DNA of 64,000 bases from Ancylobacter sp. SL191 (GCF_026625645.1 NZ_CP113056.1:1740501-1804500), one strand, 5' to 3'; positions 39,101 through 48,423 are shown, counted from the first letter of the stretch. Program-made: numbers and translations. Notes: a model not told the origin generated them from the letters alone.

Positions 39101-39165
39101 CGGAACGAGACGGGGGCGGCGCGGTCGATGCGCCCGCCGGACGGGGTGCGGAAGCGGTTGGTCAT
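36130..39165 (-). CDS. soxA: Sarcosine oxidase subunit alpha SoxA
   Basis: This 1011-residue alpha subunit has an N-terminal 2Fe-2S-like/NAD domain, an FAD/NAD Rossmann region (VLVVGAGPAGLAAALAAAE) and a C-terminal aminomethyltransferase (GcvT-like) domain. The last of these captures the methyl group as methylene-tetrahydrofolate (TFGIFAGEARGDLFDPVRKT to the end). The enzyme oxidises sarcosine to glycine. ATG 39165 overlaps the soxD stop (ATGA), and the gene overlaps soxG. Length is normal for the family. Confidence 0.95.
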   Translation of the reverse strand: MTNRFRTPSGGRIDRAAPVSFRFDGKTYSGYKGDTLASALIANGVHLIGRSFKYHRPRGIISAGSDEPNALVDVARDSARTAPNLRATQVEIYEGLKAESQNRWPTLAFDAGAINDLAAPFLPAGFYYKTFMWPAGAWKRFYEPKIRAMAGLGKAPTLPDPDRYTQNYAFCDVLVVGAGPAGLAAALAAAESGARVILCDEQAELGGSLLAEVGATIEGKPAQAWLADTLATLAQHENVTLLPRTTGFGYFPHNMIALAERVSEHLAAPDRDLPRERLWQVRATEVVIAAGAHERPLVFPDNDRPGVMLADSGRTYVSRYGAKPGERAVIFTACDSGYRAALELKAAGVTIAAVADLRAELHGELPSRALAAGIDVRPGTVVTCTSGRLRVASADLAKVSGGEVGRSQTIACDTVLMSGGYTPSLHLFSQSRGKLVWDAASGSYLPGISVERERSAGACRGVYGLNAVLEDGYAAGEAAAKAARDTVSPQRGATPVNGPSSRSFKAEAPDLGNDGFIGATPHNRNPAFAKAFVDWQNDVTSKDIKLATREGMRSIEHVKRYTTTGMATDQGKTSNMNALGIVSEALGTPVPQIGLTTFRPPFTPTTFGIFAGEARGDLFDPVRKTPIHDWAAEHGAAFEDVGLWKRAWYFPKAGEDIHAAVARECKAVRASVGMFDASTLGKIEIVGPDAAEFMNRMYTNAWAKLEPGRLRYGVMLREDGFVMDDGVVGRMAPDRFHVTTTTGGAPRVLAHMEDYLQTEWPDLDVWLTSTTEQWAVIAVQGPNARAVLEPLVEGIDLSKDAFPHMSVREGHICGVPTRLFSVSFTGELGFEVNVPAEYGRFIWEAIYASGERFGITPYGTETMHVLRAEKGYIIVGQETDGTATPDDVNLGWAVGKAKKDFVGKRSLARTSMSAPDRKQLVGLLTTNPAIVLEEGAQVVADANAPVPVPMLGHVTSAYHSAVLDRSIALAVIKGGRGRIGQKLAVPMPSSVIEVEVVEPMFYDPKGERLNA

Positions 39166-39455
39166 TTCGCCTGATCTCCCGCGCTATCCGGGCACGTTTC
39201 GCCGGCTTTGTAGGTGACGACGAAGAAGTCGCTCACCGTGTCGCGCACGGCATTGAAGAAGCGGCCGCAGCCATGGACGTGGCGCCAGCGTTCGGCGTGC
39301 AGGCCCTTGGGGTTGGTGCGGTTGTAGAGGAAATCGGCCCATTCCTCGTCGGAGAGGGTGGACGGGTCGGCCGGGCGGGCGATGTGGGCCTCGCCGCCAT
39401 AGCGGAATTCCAGCTCGGGCCGGGCGCCGCACCAGGGACAGGTGATGATGAGCAT
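39162..39455 (-). CDS. soxD: Sarcosine oxidase subunit delta SoxD
   Basis: This 97-residue delta subunit binds zinc through CPWCG at residues 6-10 and later cysteines and histidines, including HVHGCGRFFN. The motif EFRYGGEAHIARP and the C-terminal FFVVTYKAGE are typical. ATG 39455 gives the family N-terminus MLIITCPWCG. It starts 11 bases after soxB and overlaps soxA by 4 bases. Confidence 0.93.
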   Translation of the reverse strand: MLIITCPWCGARPELEFRYGGEAHIARPADPSTLSDEEWADFLYNRTNPKGLHAERWRHVHGCGRFFNAVRDTVSDFFVVTYKAGETCPDSAGDQAK

Positions 39456-39466
39456 CGCGTCCTCGC

Positions 39467-40732
39467 TCAGTGCGCGACGGCGGCCGCGGCCGCCTCGTCG
39501 ATCAGGAAGCCGTCGCGGAACCGCTCCAGCGTGAAGGGGGCGTTGATCGGGTGCGGCGCGTCTTTCGCGATGGTGTGAGCGAAGACATTGCCGGACCCCG
39601 GCGTCGCCTTGAAGCCGCCCGTGCCCCAGCCGCAATTCACATAAAGGCCGGGCACCGGCGTCTTGGCGATGATGGGCGAACGGTCCGGTGTCACATCGAC
39701 GATACCGCCCCAGTTGCGCAGCATGCGCAGGCGGCGGAACTGCGGAACGAGCTCGCAGATGGCGTCGAGCGTGTGGGTGGTGATGTGCAGCGCGCCGCGC
39801 TGGGAATAGGAGGTGTAGGCGTCCGTGCCGGCGCCGATGACCATTTCGCCCTTGTCGGACTGCGAGATATAGGCGTGGATGGTGTTGCTCATGACGACCG
39901 TCGGGAAAGCCGGCTTTACCGGCTCCGACACCAGGGCCTGCAGCGGGTAGCTCTCCAGCGGCATGCGCAGGCCGGCCATCGCCATCACCACGCTGGTGTG
40001 GCCGGCGGCGGAGACGCCGATCTTCTTTGCCTTGATGAAACCCCGCGAGGTCTCGACGCCTTCCACCGCACCATCGACGCCGCGCCGGATGCCGGTGACT
40101 TCGCAGTTCTGGATGATGTCGACGCCGCGCGAATCCGCCGCGCGGGCGAAGCCCCAGGCCACCGCGTCGTGCCGCGCCGTGCCGCCGCGCCGCTGCAGCG
40201 CGCCACCAAGGATCGGGTAGCGCATGGAGGAGATATTCAGCGGCGGGCAGAATTCCTTGCACTGCTCGGCGGTGAGCCACTCATTATCGACCCCGTTCAG
40301 CCTGTTGGCATGAACATGGCGCTTGAAGCTCTGCACGTCATGGATGTTGTGGGCGAGCATGAGCACGCCGCGCGCCGAATACATCACGTTGTAGTTCAGA
40401 TCCTGCGACAGGCCTTCCCACAGCTTCACTGAATGCTCGTAGAGCGCGGCGCTCTCGTCGAAGAGGTAGTTGGAGCGCACGATCGTGGTGTTGCGGCCGG
40501 TATTGCCGCCGCCCAGCCAGCCGCGCTCCAGCACCGCGACGCGGGTGATGCCGTGCTCCTTGGCGAGGTAATAGGCCGCCGCAAGGCCATGGCCGCCGGC
40601 GCCGATGATGATGACGTCGTATTCCGACTTGGGCTCGGGATTGCGCCATTGGGGCTGCCAGCTCTTGTGGCCGCCGAGGGCGCGGCGGAAGAGTTCGAGG
40701 CCGGAGAATTTCTGCAAATTTGCCTCCGACAT
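39467..40732 (-). CDS. soxB: Sarcosine oxidase subunit beta SoxB
   Basis: This 421-residue flavoprotein beta subunit holds the sarcosine oxidation site with covalently bound FMN. The FAD motif is [17 protein letters not shown], followed by the DadA-family pattern and a C-terminal [16 protein letters not shown] 40732 ([19 protein letters not shown]) matches the usual SoxB N-terminus; ATG 40759 is possible. It heads the soxBDAG-sdaA operon. Two ATGCGACA copies lie 83-102 bases upstream of the start. Confidence 0.94.
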   Translation of the reverse strand: MSEANLQKFSGLELFRRALGGHKSWQPQWRNPEPKSEYDVIIIGAGGHGLAAAYYLAKEHGITRVAVLERGWLGGGNTGRNTTIVRSNYLFDESAALYEHSVKLWEGLSQDLNYNVMYSARGVLMLAHNIHDVQSFKRHVHANRLNGVDNEWLTAEQCKEFCPPLNISSMRYPILGGALQRRGGTARHDAVAWGFARAADSRGVDIIQNCEVTGIRRGVDGAVEGVETSRGFIKAKKIGVSAAGHTSVVMAMAGLRMPLESYPLQALVSEPVKPAFPTVVMSNTIHAYISQSDKGEMVIGAGTDAYTSYSQRGALHITTHTLDAICELVPQFRRLRMLRNWGGIVDVTPDRSPIIAKTPVPGLYVNCGWGTGGFKATPGSGNVFAHTIAKDAPHPINAPFTLERFRDGFLIDEAAAAAVAH

Positions 40733-40814
40733 GACGTCGTCTGACCGATGATGCTCCATGGTCGCGCGCTGGCTCGAAACAGGCGAGCATTGTTTCGGCG
40801 CAGTCGTTGAACAG

Positions 40815-40834
40815 ATGCGACACGAGATGCGACA
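40815..40834. promoter_or_regulatory. Candidate activator sites upstream of soxB
   Basis: ATGCGACA occurs at 40815-40822 and again at 40827-40834, a direct repeat with 12 bases between starts. Orientation and distance to the soxB start match the gbcA upstream copy. Confidence 0.45.
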
Positions 40835-40956
40835 GCCGGTGCCGAGAGGGCGCCCGAAGCTGATCACGCGGAGGTTATCGGCGGCGCCGGCTTTTCCTTG
40901 CGGAAGCCATGATGCGTGCCTACCTCCGAAGCGACTCTTTGAGAACAGGATCCACA

Positions 40957-41781
40957 ATGTTCAACAGCGGCAGCTTCGACGCCAAGCGCCTTCTCGACCA
41001 GTTCCTTTCCCCGCAGACCGGCGCCGGCGGCGTGCCCGCCCCCACCGGTGGCACCGCGCCGACCGGCGGGTTCCTTGGCAGCTTGTCCGGCGTTGCCAGC
41101 GCGCTTGGCCAAAAGGGTGGCAGCGGCGGTGATTTGCTGAGCCAGGCCAAGGGCTATTTGTCGAATAATGGCGGCTCGCTCGCCTCGGGCGCGGCGGCCG
41201 GTGCGCTGGTCTCACTGGTGCTCGGCAACAAGTCCGGCCGCAAGGTGGCGAAGAAAGCCGTGGCTCTCGGCGGCCTCGCCCTCGTCGGAACCCTCGCCTA
41301 CAAGGCCTATCAGAACTATCAGCAGGGCGGGCAGCCGCAGCAGGCGGCAACGCCGCTTCCCACCCATGGCGCCAGCCTGCCGCCGCCGGACTCACCCTTT
41401 AACCCCGCGCAGGCCGACCGCACGCAACTCCCGCTGACCCTGCTGCGTACGATGATCGCCGCGTCGCTCGCCGACGGGCATATCGACGAACAGGAGCGGG
41501 TGGCCATCACCGGCAAGCTGAACGATCACGGAGCCCAGCTTGACGAGGCCGAGCGGTTTCTCACCGCTGAGCTGGCCAATCCTGCGACGGTTGAGACGCT
41601 TGCGCGCGAGGTCACCACGCCGGAAGAGGCCGCCGAGGTCTATCTCACGGCGCTGCTCGCCATCGAGGCGGATACCAGCTCGGAGCGCGCCTTCCTCGCC
41701 CGGCTGGGCATGGCTCTGAAGCTCGATCCTGCCTTGACGCCGCATCTTGAGGCCGCGGCCCGCTCGGCCAAGCAGGGCTGA
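40957..41781 (+). CDS. DUF533 (YebE-like, TerB-fold) protein
   Basis: This 274-residue protein has a Gly/Pro-rich N-terminal half with a short hydrophobic Gly-zipper region ([12 protein letters not shown]) and a C-terminal TerB-like helical domain ([22 protein letters not shown], then [22 protein letters not shown]). DUF533 proteins are tied to the inner membrane and their function is unclear. ATG 40957 has CAGGA upstream. It is divergent from soxB and has its own promoter region. Confidence 0.8.
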   Translation: MFNSGSFDAKRLLDQFLSPQTGAGGVPAPTGGTAPTGGFLGSLSGVASALGQKGGSGGDLLSQAKGYLSNNGGSLASGAAAGALVSLVLGNKSGRKVAKKAVALGGLALVGTLAYKAYQNYQQGGQPQQAATPLPTHGASLPPPDSPFNPAQADRTQLPLTLLRTMIAASLADGHIDEQERVAITGKLNDHGAQLDEAERFLTAELANPATVETLAREVTTPEEAAEVYLTALLAIEADTSSERAFLARLGMALKLDPALTPHLEAAARSAKQG

Positions 41782-41888
41782 GGCGCGTTCGCGAAGCGTT
41801 AAGGTTAAGCGCTCCTTAAAGTTTCGCTGCGATTCTGCCGCCCAACGACGTCTGCCGGAGATATCTCCGGCACCGCGGGAGTGGGTGT

Positions 41889-42581
41889 ATGCGTAATGTC
41901 GGGGCTCTGTGCGCAGCAGCGAGGGTGACCGCCCGAGCCGTCGGCATCTTGTTGCTGATGAGTACGGGCGTTTATGCCGCTGATCTTGGCACGGAGGCTG
42001 ACGATCTACTCGCGAAAGCGCCCGTGATCGACGACGAGAGCGGCTGGTATCTGCGCGGCGACATCGGATACGTCATCAATGAAGTGCCGGACGGGTCGCA
42101 GCTCGATTTCGCACCCGCGACGGCGCACCACATCGACGATTCCTGGCTGATCGGCCTTGGTATCGGCGCGCGTCTGAGCGACTGGCTCCGTGTCGATCTT
42201 ACCGCGGATTATCGGGGCCAGGCGGCGACAAGCACGGGCGATCTGAGCGCCGATTTCAGCGCCGCAACGGCGTTGGCCAATGTCTATATCGACCTCGGCA
42301 CCTGGAAGGGCATCACGCCCTATGTCGGTGCCGGCGTCGGCGCCGGCTATGTCTCGCTCGCCGATATCGAGTGGCTCGGCGCCAATATTGGCGACCGGGA
42401 TGGCTGGGGGCTTGCCTGGGCGCTGATGGCGGGTGTCTCGGTAGATGTCGCGCCGCGTTGGCAGGTCGATGTCGGCTACCGGTATCTCAGCCTCGAGAAT
42501 ATTGACCTCGGCGCCGCTCTCCCCGACATGCAGCAGGATGCTCACGAGATCAGGCTCGGCGCCCGCTACATGCTGGACTGA
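41889..42581 (+). CDS. Outer membrane beta-barrel protein (Omp25/Omp31-like)
   Basis: This 230-residue protein has a signal peptide of about 30 residues (cleavage near VYA-A) and then an 8-strand barrel pattern: GWYLRGDIGYVI, SWLIGLGIGARL, RVDLTADYRG, ITPYVGAGVGAGYVSL and WQVDVGYRYLSLENI. It ends with RLGARYMLD, close to the aromatic-ended C-terminus of barrels. GGGAG precedes ATG 41889. Role is structural or porin-like by family; no specific function can be given. Confidence 0.82.
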   Translation: MRNVGALCAAARVTARAVGILLLMSTGVYAADLGTEADDLLAKAPVIDDESGWYLRGDIGYVINEVPDGSQLDFAPATAHHIDDSWLIGLGIGARLSDWLRVDLTADYRGQAATSTGDLSADFSAATALANVYIDLGTWKGITPYVGAGVGAGYVSLADIEWLGANIGDRDGWGLAWALMAGVSVDVAPRWQVDVGYRYLSLENIDLGAALPDMQQDAHEIRLGARYMLD

Positions 42582-42694
42582 CGGGTCAGGGCACGGTCGA
42601 GTGCCTCCTCTGGCCGAACCTTTTCCCCGGCGATGCCCTTTTGACCGCTGAATGCGGATGCGGGCGAAGCTAAAAATCCGCTTGCGCGATGAGG

Positions 42695-42765
42695 GGGGCG
42701 GGAGTACATCCCCGCTCGGGCTACCCTTCCCCACCGAAGGGCACCCATCTGGAAGGATGGCTAAA
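42695..42765 (+). ncRNA. serC-type leader RNA motif upstream of serC
   Basis: Two stable hairpins and a small third one lie directly before the serC start. GCGGG (42698-42702) pairs with CCCGC (42711-42715). GGG (42718-42720) and CCCTTC (42724-42729) pair with GAAGGG (42736-42741) and CCC (42744-42746). A small ATC/GAT stem holds the GGAAGG ribosome-binding site. Position and shape match the alphaproteobacterial serC motif, a conserved cis-regulatory RNA of unproven ligand. Confidence 0.65.
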
Positions 42766-43941
42766 ATGACGATGAACGCTCTGCCGGCGGCGAAGCCGGC
42801 CAATCCCAATTTTTCGTCTGGTCCCTGCGCCAAGCGTCCTGGTTGGACGCTGGAGGCCTTGAGCGATGCTCCGCTCGGCCGCTCGCACCGCGCCAAGGTC
42901 GGTAAGACCAAGCTGAAGCTTGCGATAGACCTCACCCGCGACGTTCTGCAGATCCCCGCCGACTATCGCATCGGCATTGTGCCGGCGTCCGATACCGGCG
43001 CGGTCGAGATGGCGCTTTGGTCTCTGCTCGGCGCCCGCCCGGTCGATCTGCTCGCCTGGGAAAGCTTCGGTGAAGGCTGGGTGACGGACGTCGTCAAGCA
43101 GCTCAAGCTCAAGGATGCCCGCGTCCTCAAGGCCGGCTATGGCGACCTGCCGAACCTTGCCGAAGTTAATTTCGACCATGACGTGGTCTTCACCTGGAAC
43201 GGGACGACCTCCGGCGTGCGCGTTCCGAATGGCGACTGGATCGCTGCCGACCGTCAGGGCCTGACCATCTGCGACGCGACCTCGGCCGCCTTCGCGCAGG
43301 AACTCGACTGGGCCAAGCTCGATGTCGTCACCTATTCCTGGCAGAAGGTGCTGGGTGGTGAGGCCGCGCATGGCATGCTCATCCTCTCGCCGCGTGCGGT
43401 CGAGCGTCTTCAGAGCTACGTGCCGGCCTGGCCGCTGCCGAAGATCTTCCGCCTGACGTCGGGCGGCAAGCTGATCGAAGGCATCTTCCAGGGCGAGACG
43501 ATCAACACCCCGTCCATGCTCTGTGTCGAGGACTATGTCGACGCGCTGAACTGGGCCAAGTCGGTTGGCGGGCTCGAGGGCCTCGTTGCCCGCTCGAACG
43601 CCAATTTCAAGGTGCTGGCCGACTGGGTCGCGAAGACCGACTGGGTCGACTTCCTCGCCAAGGAGCCGGCGACGCGCTCCAACACCTCTGTCTGCCTCGT
43701 TGTGGCCGATCCCGAGGTGAAGGCGCTCCCCGCCGATGCGCAGGAGGCCTTCGCCAAGGCGCTCGCCGCCGTGCTGGAGAAGGCGGGCGTGGCCTATGAC
43801 ATCGGCGCTTACCGCGATGCACCCGCGGGCCTGCGCATTTGGGCCGGTGCGACCGTCGAGGCGTCCGATCTTGCGGCGCTGCTGCCCTGGCTCGACTGGG
43901 CCTATGCCGAAGCGAAGGTTGGCCTGAAAAAGGCCGCCTGA
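42766..43941 (+). CDS. serC: Phosphoserine transaminase SerC
   Basis: This 391-residue PLP enzyme makes 3-phosphoserine in serine biosynthesis. The N-terminus [15 protein letters not shown] is diagnostic of the alphaproteobacterial SerC branch. The PLP lysine is expected in SWQKVLGG, and [13 protein letters not shown] and the RIWAG C-terminal motif are present. ATG 42766 is chosen because GGAAGG (42751-42756) gives a spacing of 9; ATG 42757 and ATG 42772 are alternatives. serA follows 217 bases later. Confidence 0.95.
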   Translation: MTMNALPAAKPANPNFSSGPCAKRPGWTLEALSDAPLGRSHRAKVGKTKLKLAIDLTRDVLQIPADYRIGIVPASDTGAVEMALWSLLGARPVDLLAWESFGEGWVTDVVKQLKLKDARVLKAGYGDLPNLAEVNFDHDVVFTWNGTTSGVRVPNGDWIAADRQGLTICDATSAAFAQELDWAKLDVVTYSWQKVLGGEAAHGMLILSPRAVERLQSYVPAWPLPKIFRLTSGGKLIEGIFQGETINTPSMLCVEDYVDALNWAKSVGGLEGLVARSNANFKVLADWVAKTDWVDFLAKEPATRSNTSVCLVVADPEVKALPADAQEAFAKALAAVLEKAGVAYDIGAYRDAPAGLRIWAGATVEASDLAALLPWLDWAYAEAKVGLKKAA

Positions 43942-44158
43942 TCCCTCATCGCGCGTTCCCGCCGCTGACGCGAGGGGACGGCGAAGGGACAGGGCGCGAG
44001 CCCGGCGGCGACACGGCTTTTCTCTCCCGGCCGTTCCGCCGTCGGCGACCGTCGCGCCATGCCCGACGAACGCTTCGTCGTCCTCTCCCGCCAGCGGCGG
44101 GTCGACCCTTTCCAGCCCGCGTGGCGGGCGACCTCATTCCATCGGATGGACCCCAACC

Positions 44159-45745
44159 ATGGCTCCCCGCGTTCTTATTTCCGACGCCCTCTCCCCGGCC
44201 GCCGTGCAGATCTTCAAGGATCGCGGCATCGAGGTCGATTTCCAGCCGAACCTCGGCAAGGACAAGGACAAGCTCGCCGAGATCATCGGCGACTATGACG
44301 GCCTCGCGATCCGTTCCGCCAGCAAGGTGACCCCGAAGATCCTGGCCAATGCCAAGAAACTGAAGGTCGTCGGCCGCGCCGGCATCGGCGTCGACAATGT
44401 CGACATCCCGGCTGCCACGGCCAAGGGCGTGATCGTGATGAACACGCCGTTCGGCAACTCGATCACCACGGCCGAGCACGCCATTGCCATGATGTTCGCG
44501 CTGGCTCGCGAGATTCCCGCCGCCGACGCCTCGACCCAGGCCGGCAAGTGGGAAAAGAACCGCTTCATGGGCGTCGAACTCACTGCCAAGACGCTTGGCA
44601 TCATTGGCTGCGGCAATATCGGTTCCATCGTTGCCGACCGCGCCCTCGGCCTGAAGATGAAAGTCGTCGCCTATGACCCCTTCCTCTCGCCCGAGCGCGC
44701 GCTCGACATCGGCGTGGAGAAGGTGGAGCTCGACGATCTCCTCGCCCGCGCCGACGTCATCACCCTGCACACGCCACTGACCGAGAAGACCAAGAACGTC
44801 CTCTCCGCCGAGGCGATCGCCAAGACCAAGAAGGGCGTGCGGATCGTCAACTGCGCCCGCGGTGGACTTGTCGACGAGGCGGCGCTGGCAGAGGCGCTGA
44901 AGTCCGGCCATGTCGCCGGCGCGGCCTTCGACGTGTTCATCACCGAGCCGGCGACCGAGAATCCGCTGTTCGGTCTGCCGAATGTCATCTGCACCCCGCA
45001 TCTCGGCGCCTCGACCTCCGAAGCGCAGGAGAATGTGGCCCTGCAGGTTGCCGAGCAGATGAGCGATTATCTGCTGCGCGGCGCCATCTCCAACGCGGTG
45101 AACTTCCCCTCGATCACCGCCGAGGAAGCGCCCAAGCTCAAGCCCTTCATCGAACTCGCCGAGAAGCTCGGCTCCTTCGCCGGCCAGCTCACCGAGACCG
45201 ACATTAAGACCATCCGCATCACCTATGATGGCGCGGTGGCGGGCCTCAAGATCAAGGCGCTGACTTCGGCCGCCGTGGCCGGCCTGCTGCGCCCGGCGCT
45301 TGCCGATATCAACGTCGTCTCCGCCCCGAGCGTCGCCAAGGAGCGCGGCATCGTCATCGAGGAGACCACGCGCGACGTCGCCGGGGACTATGAGAGCCTC
45401 GTCACGCTCACCGTGGTGACCGACGAGATGGAGCGTTCGATTGCCGGCACTGTGTTTGCCGATGGTCGCCCGCGCATCATCGACATCAAGGGCATCAAGG
45501 TGGACGCCGAATTCGCGCCGTCGATGCTCTATGTGACCAATGAGGACAAGCCGGGCTTTGTCGGCCGTTTCGCCAGCCTTTTGGGTGATGCCGGCATCAA
45601 CATCGCCACTTTCGCCCTTGGTCGCGACCATCAGGGCGGCGATGCCATCGCGCTGGTCGAGGTCGATGGGCCGGTCCCGGCGGAGCTGCTCGCCAAGGTG
45701 CAGCAGCTTCCGTCCGTGAAGCAGGCCCGCCCGCTGCACTTCTGA
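44159..45745 (+). CDS. serA: D-3-phosphoglycerate dehydrogenase SerA
   Basis: This 528-residue long-type PGDH commits 3-phosphoglycerate to serine synthesis. The Rossmann motif GIIGCGNIGS, the NAD-site VNCARGGLVDE and the catalytic histidine in TPHLGAST are present, followed by the intervening domain and a C-terminal ACT domain (about 450-528) expected to bind serine as feedback inhibitor. ATG 44159 follows a 217-base gap after serC that holds no clear further element. A strong bidirectional terminator follows. Confidence 0.96.
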   Translation: MAPRVLISDALSPAAVQIFKDRGIEVDFQPNLGKDKDKLAEIIGDYDGLAIRSASKVTPKILANAKKLKVVGRAGIGVDNVDIPAATAKGVIVMNTPFGNSITTAEHAIAMMFALAREIPAADASTQAGKWEKNRFMGVELTAKTLGIIGCGNIGSIVADRALGLKMKVVAYDPFLSPERALDIGVEKVELDDLLARADVITLHTPLTEKTKNVLSAEAIAKTKKGVRIVNCARGGLVDEAALAEALKSGHVAGAAFDVFITEPATENPLFGLPNVICTPHLGASTSEAQENVALQVAEQMSDYLLRGAISNAVNFPSITAEEAPKLKPFIELAEKLGSFAGQLTETDIKTIRITYDGAVAGLKIKALTSAAVAGLLRPALADINVVSAPSVAKERGIVIEETTRDVAGDYESLVTLTVVTDEMERSIAGTVFADGRPRIIDIKGIKVDAEFAPSMLYVTNEDKPGFVGRFASLLGDAGINIATFALGRDHQGGDAIALVEVDGPVPAELLAKVQQLPSVKQARPLHF

Positions 45746-45758
45746 CGGCTAGACCCAT

Positions 45759-45799
45759 GAAAAAGCCCGCCGGGACGCTGTCCCGGCGGGCTCTCTTTT
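45759..45799. terminator. Bidirectional terminator between serA and eda
   Basis: AGCCCGCCGGGA (45764-45775) and TCCCGGCGGGCT (45781-45792) form a perfect 12-bp stem with a 5-base loop. A T run follows on the plus strand and an A run precedes it, so it can end both serA and the convergent eda. Confidence 0.92.
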
Positions 45800-45810
45800 T
45801 TGTGGAGATA

Positions 45811-46458
<648 letters not shown>

Positions 46459-46647
46459 CGGACACCTTCAGGCTGTTTGCGCCCATCAAGACCGGCGGGT
46501 GCCGGCTTGTCGAGACCCTGTCATGCGAATTCTGCCGCATCTGCGAAGCGGCGGTGCACAAGCCCCCCCGTCTTGGAGTTTCGCCGGGCGGTGCGAGGCG
46601 GTAGCGTGAGGCATCTCCGGGCCGTCGCCGCAGCCGAGTCGTTCGCC

Positions 46648-47580
46648 ATGTTCAACATCGATTCCGCCTATCCCCGCGACCTCATCGGCTATGGCCGCAA
46701 CCCGCCGGACCCGAAATGGCCGGGCGGCGCGCGCATCGCCGTCCAGTTCGTCATCAATTACGAGGAGGGCGGCGAGAACTGCATCCTGCATGGCGATGCC
46801 GCGTCCGAGGCCTTCCTGTCGGAGATCGTCGGCGCGCAGCCCTGGCCGGGCAAGCGCCACATGAACATGGAGTCGATCTACGAGTATGGCGCACGCGCCG
46901 GCTTCTGGCGGCTGTGGCGGCTGTTCACCGCGCGCAACCTTCCCGTCACCGTCTATGGCGTGGCCACGGCGCTGGCCCGCAACCCCGACGCGGTAGCGGC
47001 GATGAAGGAGGCGGACTGGGAGATCGCCAGCCATGGGCTGAAATGGATCGACTACCGCGACCACAGCTATGAAGCCGAGAAGGCTGATTTCGACGCGGCG
47101 ATGGAGCTGCACACCCGCGTGGTTGGGGAGCGCCCGCTTGGCTGGTACACGGGCCGCACATCGGAGCATTCACGCCGGATTGTGATGGAGGAGGGCGGCT
47201 TCCTCTATGATTCCGACATCTATTCCGACGACCTGCCGTTCTGGGTCGAGGGGCCGAAGGGGCCGCATCTGAGCATCCCCTACACACTCGACACCAACGA
47301 CATGCGCTTCGCTATCCCCGCCGGTTTCAGCCATGGCGACCCGTTCTTCGCCTATCTCCGGGACAGCTTCGACGCGCTCTACGCCGAAGGGGCTGAGGCA
47401 CCGAAGATGCTTAGTGTCGGCCTCCATTGCCGGCTGGTCGGGCGGCCCGGACGCATCCTCGCCTTGCAGCGCTTTCTCGACCATATTGCCCGGCATGAGC
47501 GGGTCTGGGTGCCACGCCGGATCGACATTGCCCGCCACTGGCATGAGCACCATAGGCCCGACAACCATCCGCCGGAGTAG
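46648..47580 (+). CDS. puuE: Allantoinase PuuE (polysaccharide-deacetylase-like)
   Basis: This 310-residue member of the cofactor-independent allantoinase group hydrolyses allantoin to allantoate. The N-terminus YPRDLIGYGRNPPDPKWPGG and the NodB-like region (EIASHGLKWIDYRDHSYEAE, TGRTSEHSRR, LDTNDMRF) are diagnostic. ATG 46648 gives the family start; the frame stays open for about 300 codons upstream but that extension lies antisense to eda and is not protein-like. No other ureide genes are adjacent, although the purine permease and glyoxylate operon of this window could be linked in metabolism. Confidence 0.92.
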   Translation: MFNIDSAYPRDLIGYGRNPPDPKWPGGARIAVQFVINYEEGGENCILHGDAASEAFLSEIVGAQPWPGKRHMNMESIYEYGARAGFWRLWRLFTARNLPVTVYGVATALARNPDAVAAMKEADWEIASHGLKWIDYRDHSYEAEKADFDAAMELHTRVVGERPLGWYTGRTSEHSRRIVMEEGGFLYDSDIYSDDLPFWVEGPKGPHLSIPYTLDTNDMRFAIPAGFSHGDPFFAYLRDSFDALYAEGAEAPKMLSVGLHCRLVGRPGRILALQRFLDHIARHERVWVPRRIDIARHWHEHHRPDNHPPE

Positions 47581-47584
47581 CGCC

Positions 47585-47941
47585 ATGCGCCGTTTGAACG
47601 CCGTCCTCGCCGGCCTGCTGTTGGGCATCGGCACCGCGCAGGCGGCCGACCGCATCGTGATCCCGATCCCCAAGGGCAGTTCGGTCATCACCACCAAGGT
47701 CACCTACACCTGCGACACGCTGAAGGTGCTGACGGCGACCTATATCAATGCCCCGCCGACCTCGCTGGCGACGGTGGCCTTCAAGGACGAGTTCGTGGTC
47801 ATGGCCAATGTGCTGGCGGGCTCCGGTGCGCGCTATGCCGGTGACCGATTCATCTGGTGGACCAAGGGCAATTCGGGCAGCCTCTATGATCTCACCAAGG
47901 GCGAGGATGCGCCCCCGATCGCCACCTGCACACAGGATTGA
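47585..47941 (+). CDS. MliC-family lysozyme inhibitor-like exported protein
   Basis: This 118-residue protein has a signal peptide of about 20 residues (cleavage near AQA-A) and one MliC-like domain: YTCDTLKVLTATY with its cysteine, SGARYAGDRFIWWTKGNSG, and a final CTQD cysteine. MliC proteins protect against C-type lysozymes by inserting a conserved SGARY-type loop. It has no lipobox, so it should be soluble in the periplasm. It starts 4 bases after puuE, which suggests co-transcription. Confidence 0.75.
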   Translation: MRRLNAVLAGLLLGIGTAQAADRIVIPIPKGSSVITTKVTYTCDTLKVLTATYINAPPTSLATVAFKDEFVVMANVLAGSGARYAGDRFIWWTKGNSGSLYDLTKGEDAPPIATCTQD

Positions 47942-47947
47942 TGAAGA

Positions 47948-48388
47948 TTAGCCCCTCGGTCGCCCCTGGCCGGTCAGGTGGGGGAGGTGCCCCTGAAGGA
48001 CGTAGATCAGCAAGGCGGTCGACCAGCCGAACATGAGGATGCCGCTGCCCGCGGCCATGGGGCCGAGCAGACGCGTGCGAGTGCCCTGCAGCACGTCGCC
48101 ATAGCCGAGCGTCGTGTAGTTCACGAAGGCGGAGTAATAGGCATCGGACGGGTCGGCTACGAGGCCAAGAGCGGCATAGAGGCTACCCCACATCCCAACT
48201 TCGAGAAGGTGCGCCGTTAGCAGGATGACGTTGGTTGTTAGGAGCGCCAGCGTCAGTCGCAGACGGGGATTACCCCACAGCCGGCTCTCGAAGGGGCGAA
48301 CGACCGCGATGAGCAGAAAGGTCGCGCCGAGATGCACGAGCATCACAGCGATGTTCATGGCTATGCCAAGGACGAGTTCGCTGAGCAT
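47948..48388 (-). CDS. Two-TM potassium-channel-like protein
   Basis: This 146-residue membrane protein has three to four hydrophobic segments and the K+ selectivity filter TTLGYGD at residues 92-98 in a pore-loop setting (YYSAFVNYTTLGYGDVL). It lacks a C-terminal RCK domain. It belongs to the ion-channel (Ion_trans_2) group. It is convergent with the MliC-like gene (6 bases apart) and divergent from the GNAT gene. Confidence 0.8.
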   Translation of the reverse strand: MLSELVLGIAMNIAVMLVHLGATFLLIAVVRPFESRLWGNPRLRLTLALLTTNVILLTAHLLEVGMWGSLYAALGLVADPSDAYYSAFVNYTTLGYGDVLQGTRTRLLGPMAAGSGILMFGWSTALLIYVLQGHLPHLTGQGRPRG

Positions 48389-48423
48389 GATGGGTATGTC
48401 TCTCCGAATCAGCCGTGGGCACT

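Noticed and set aside
43942..44158. Gap between serC and serA as a possible second riboswitch
   Set aside because: Only scattered GC-rich pairings were found and no known motif or T-tract hairpin.
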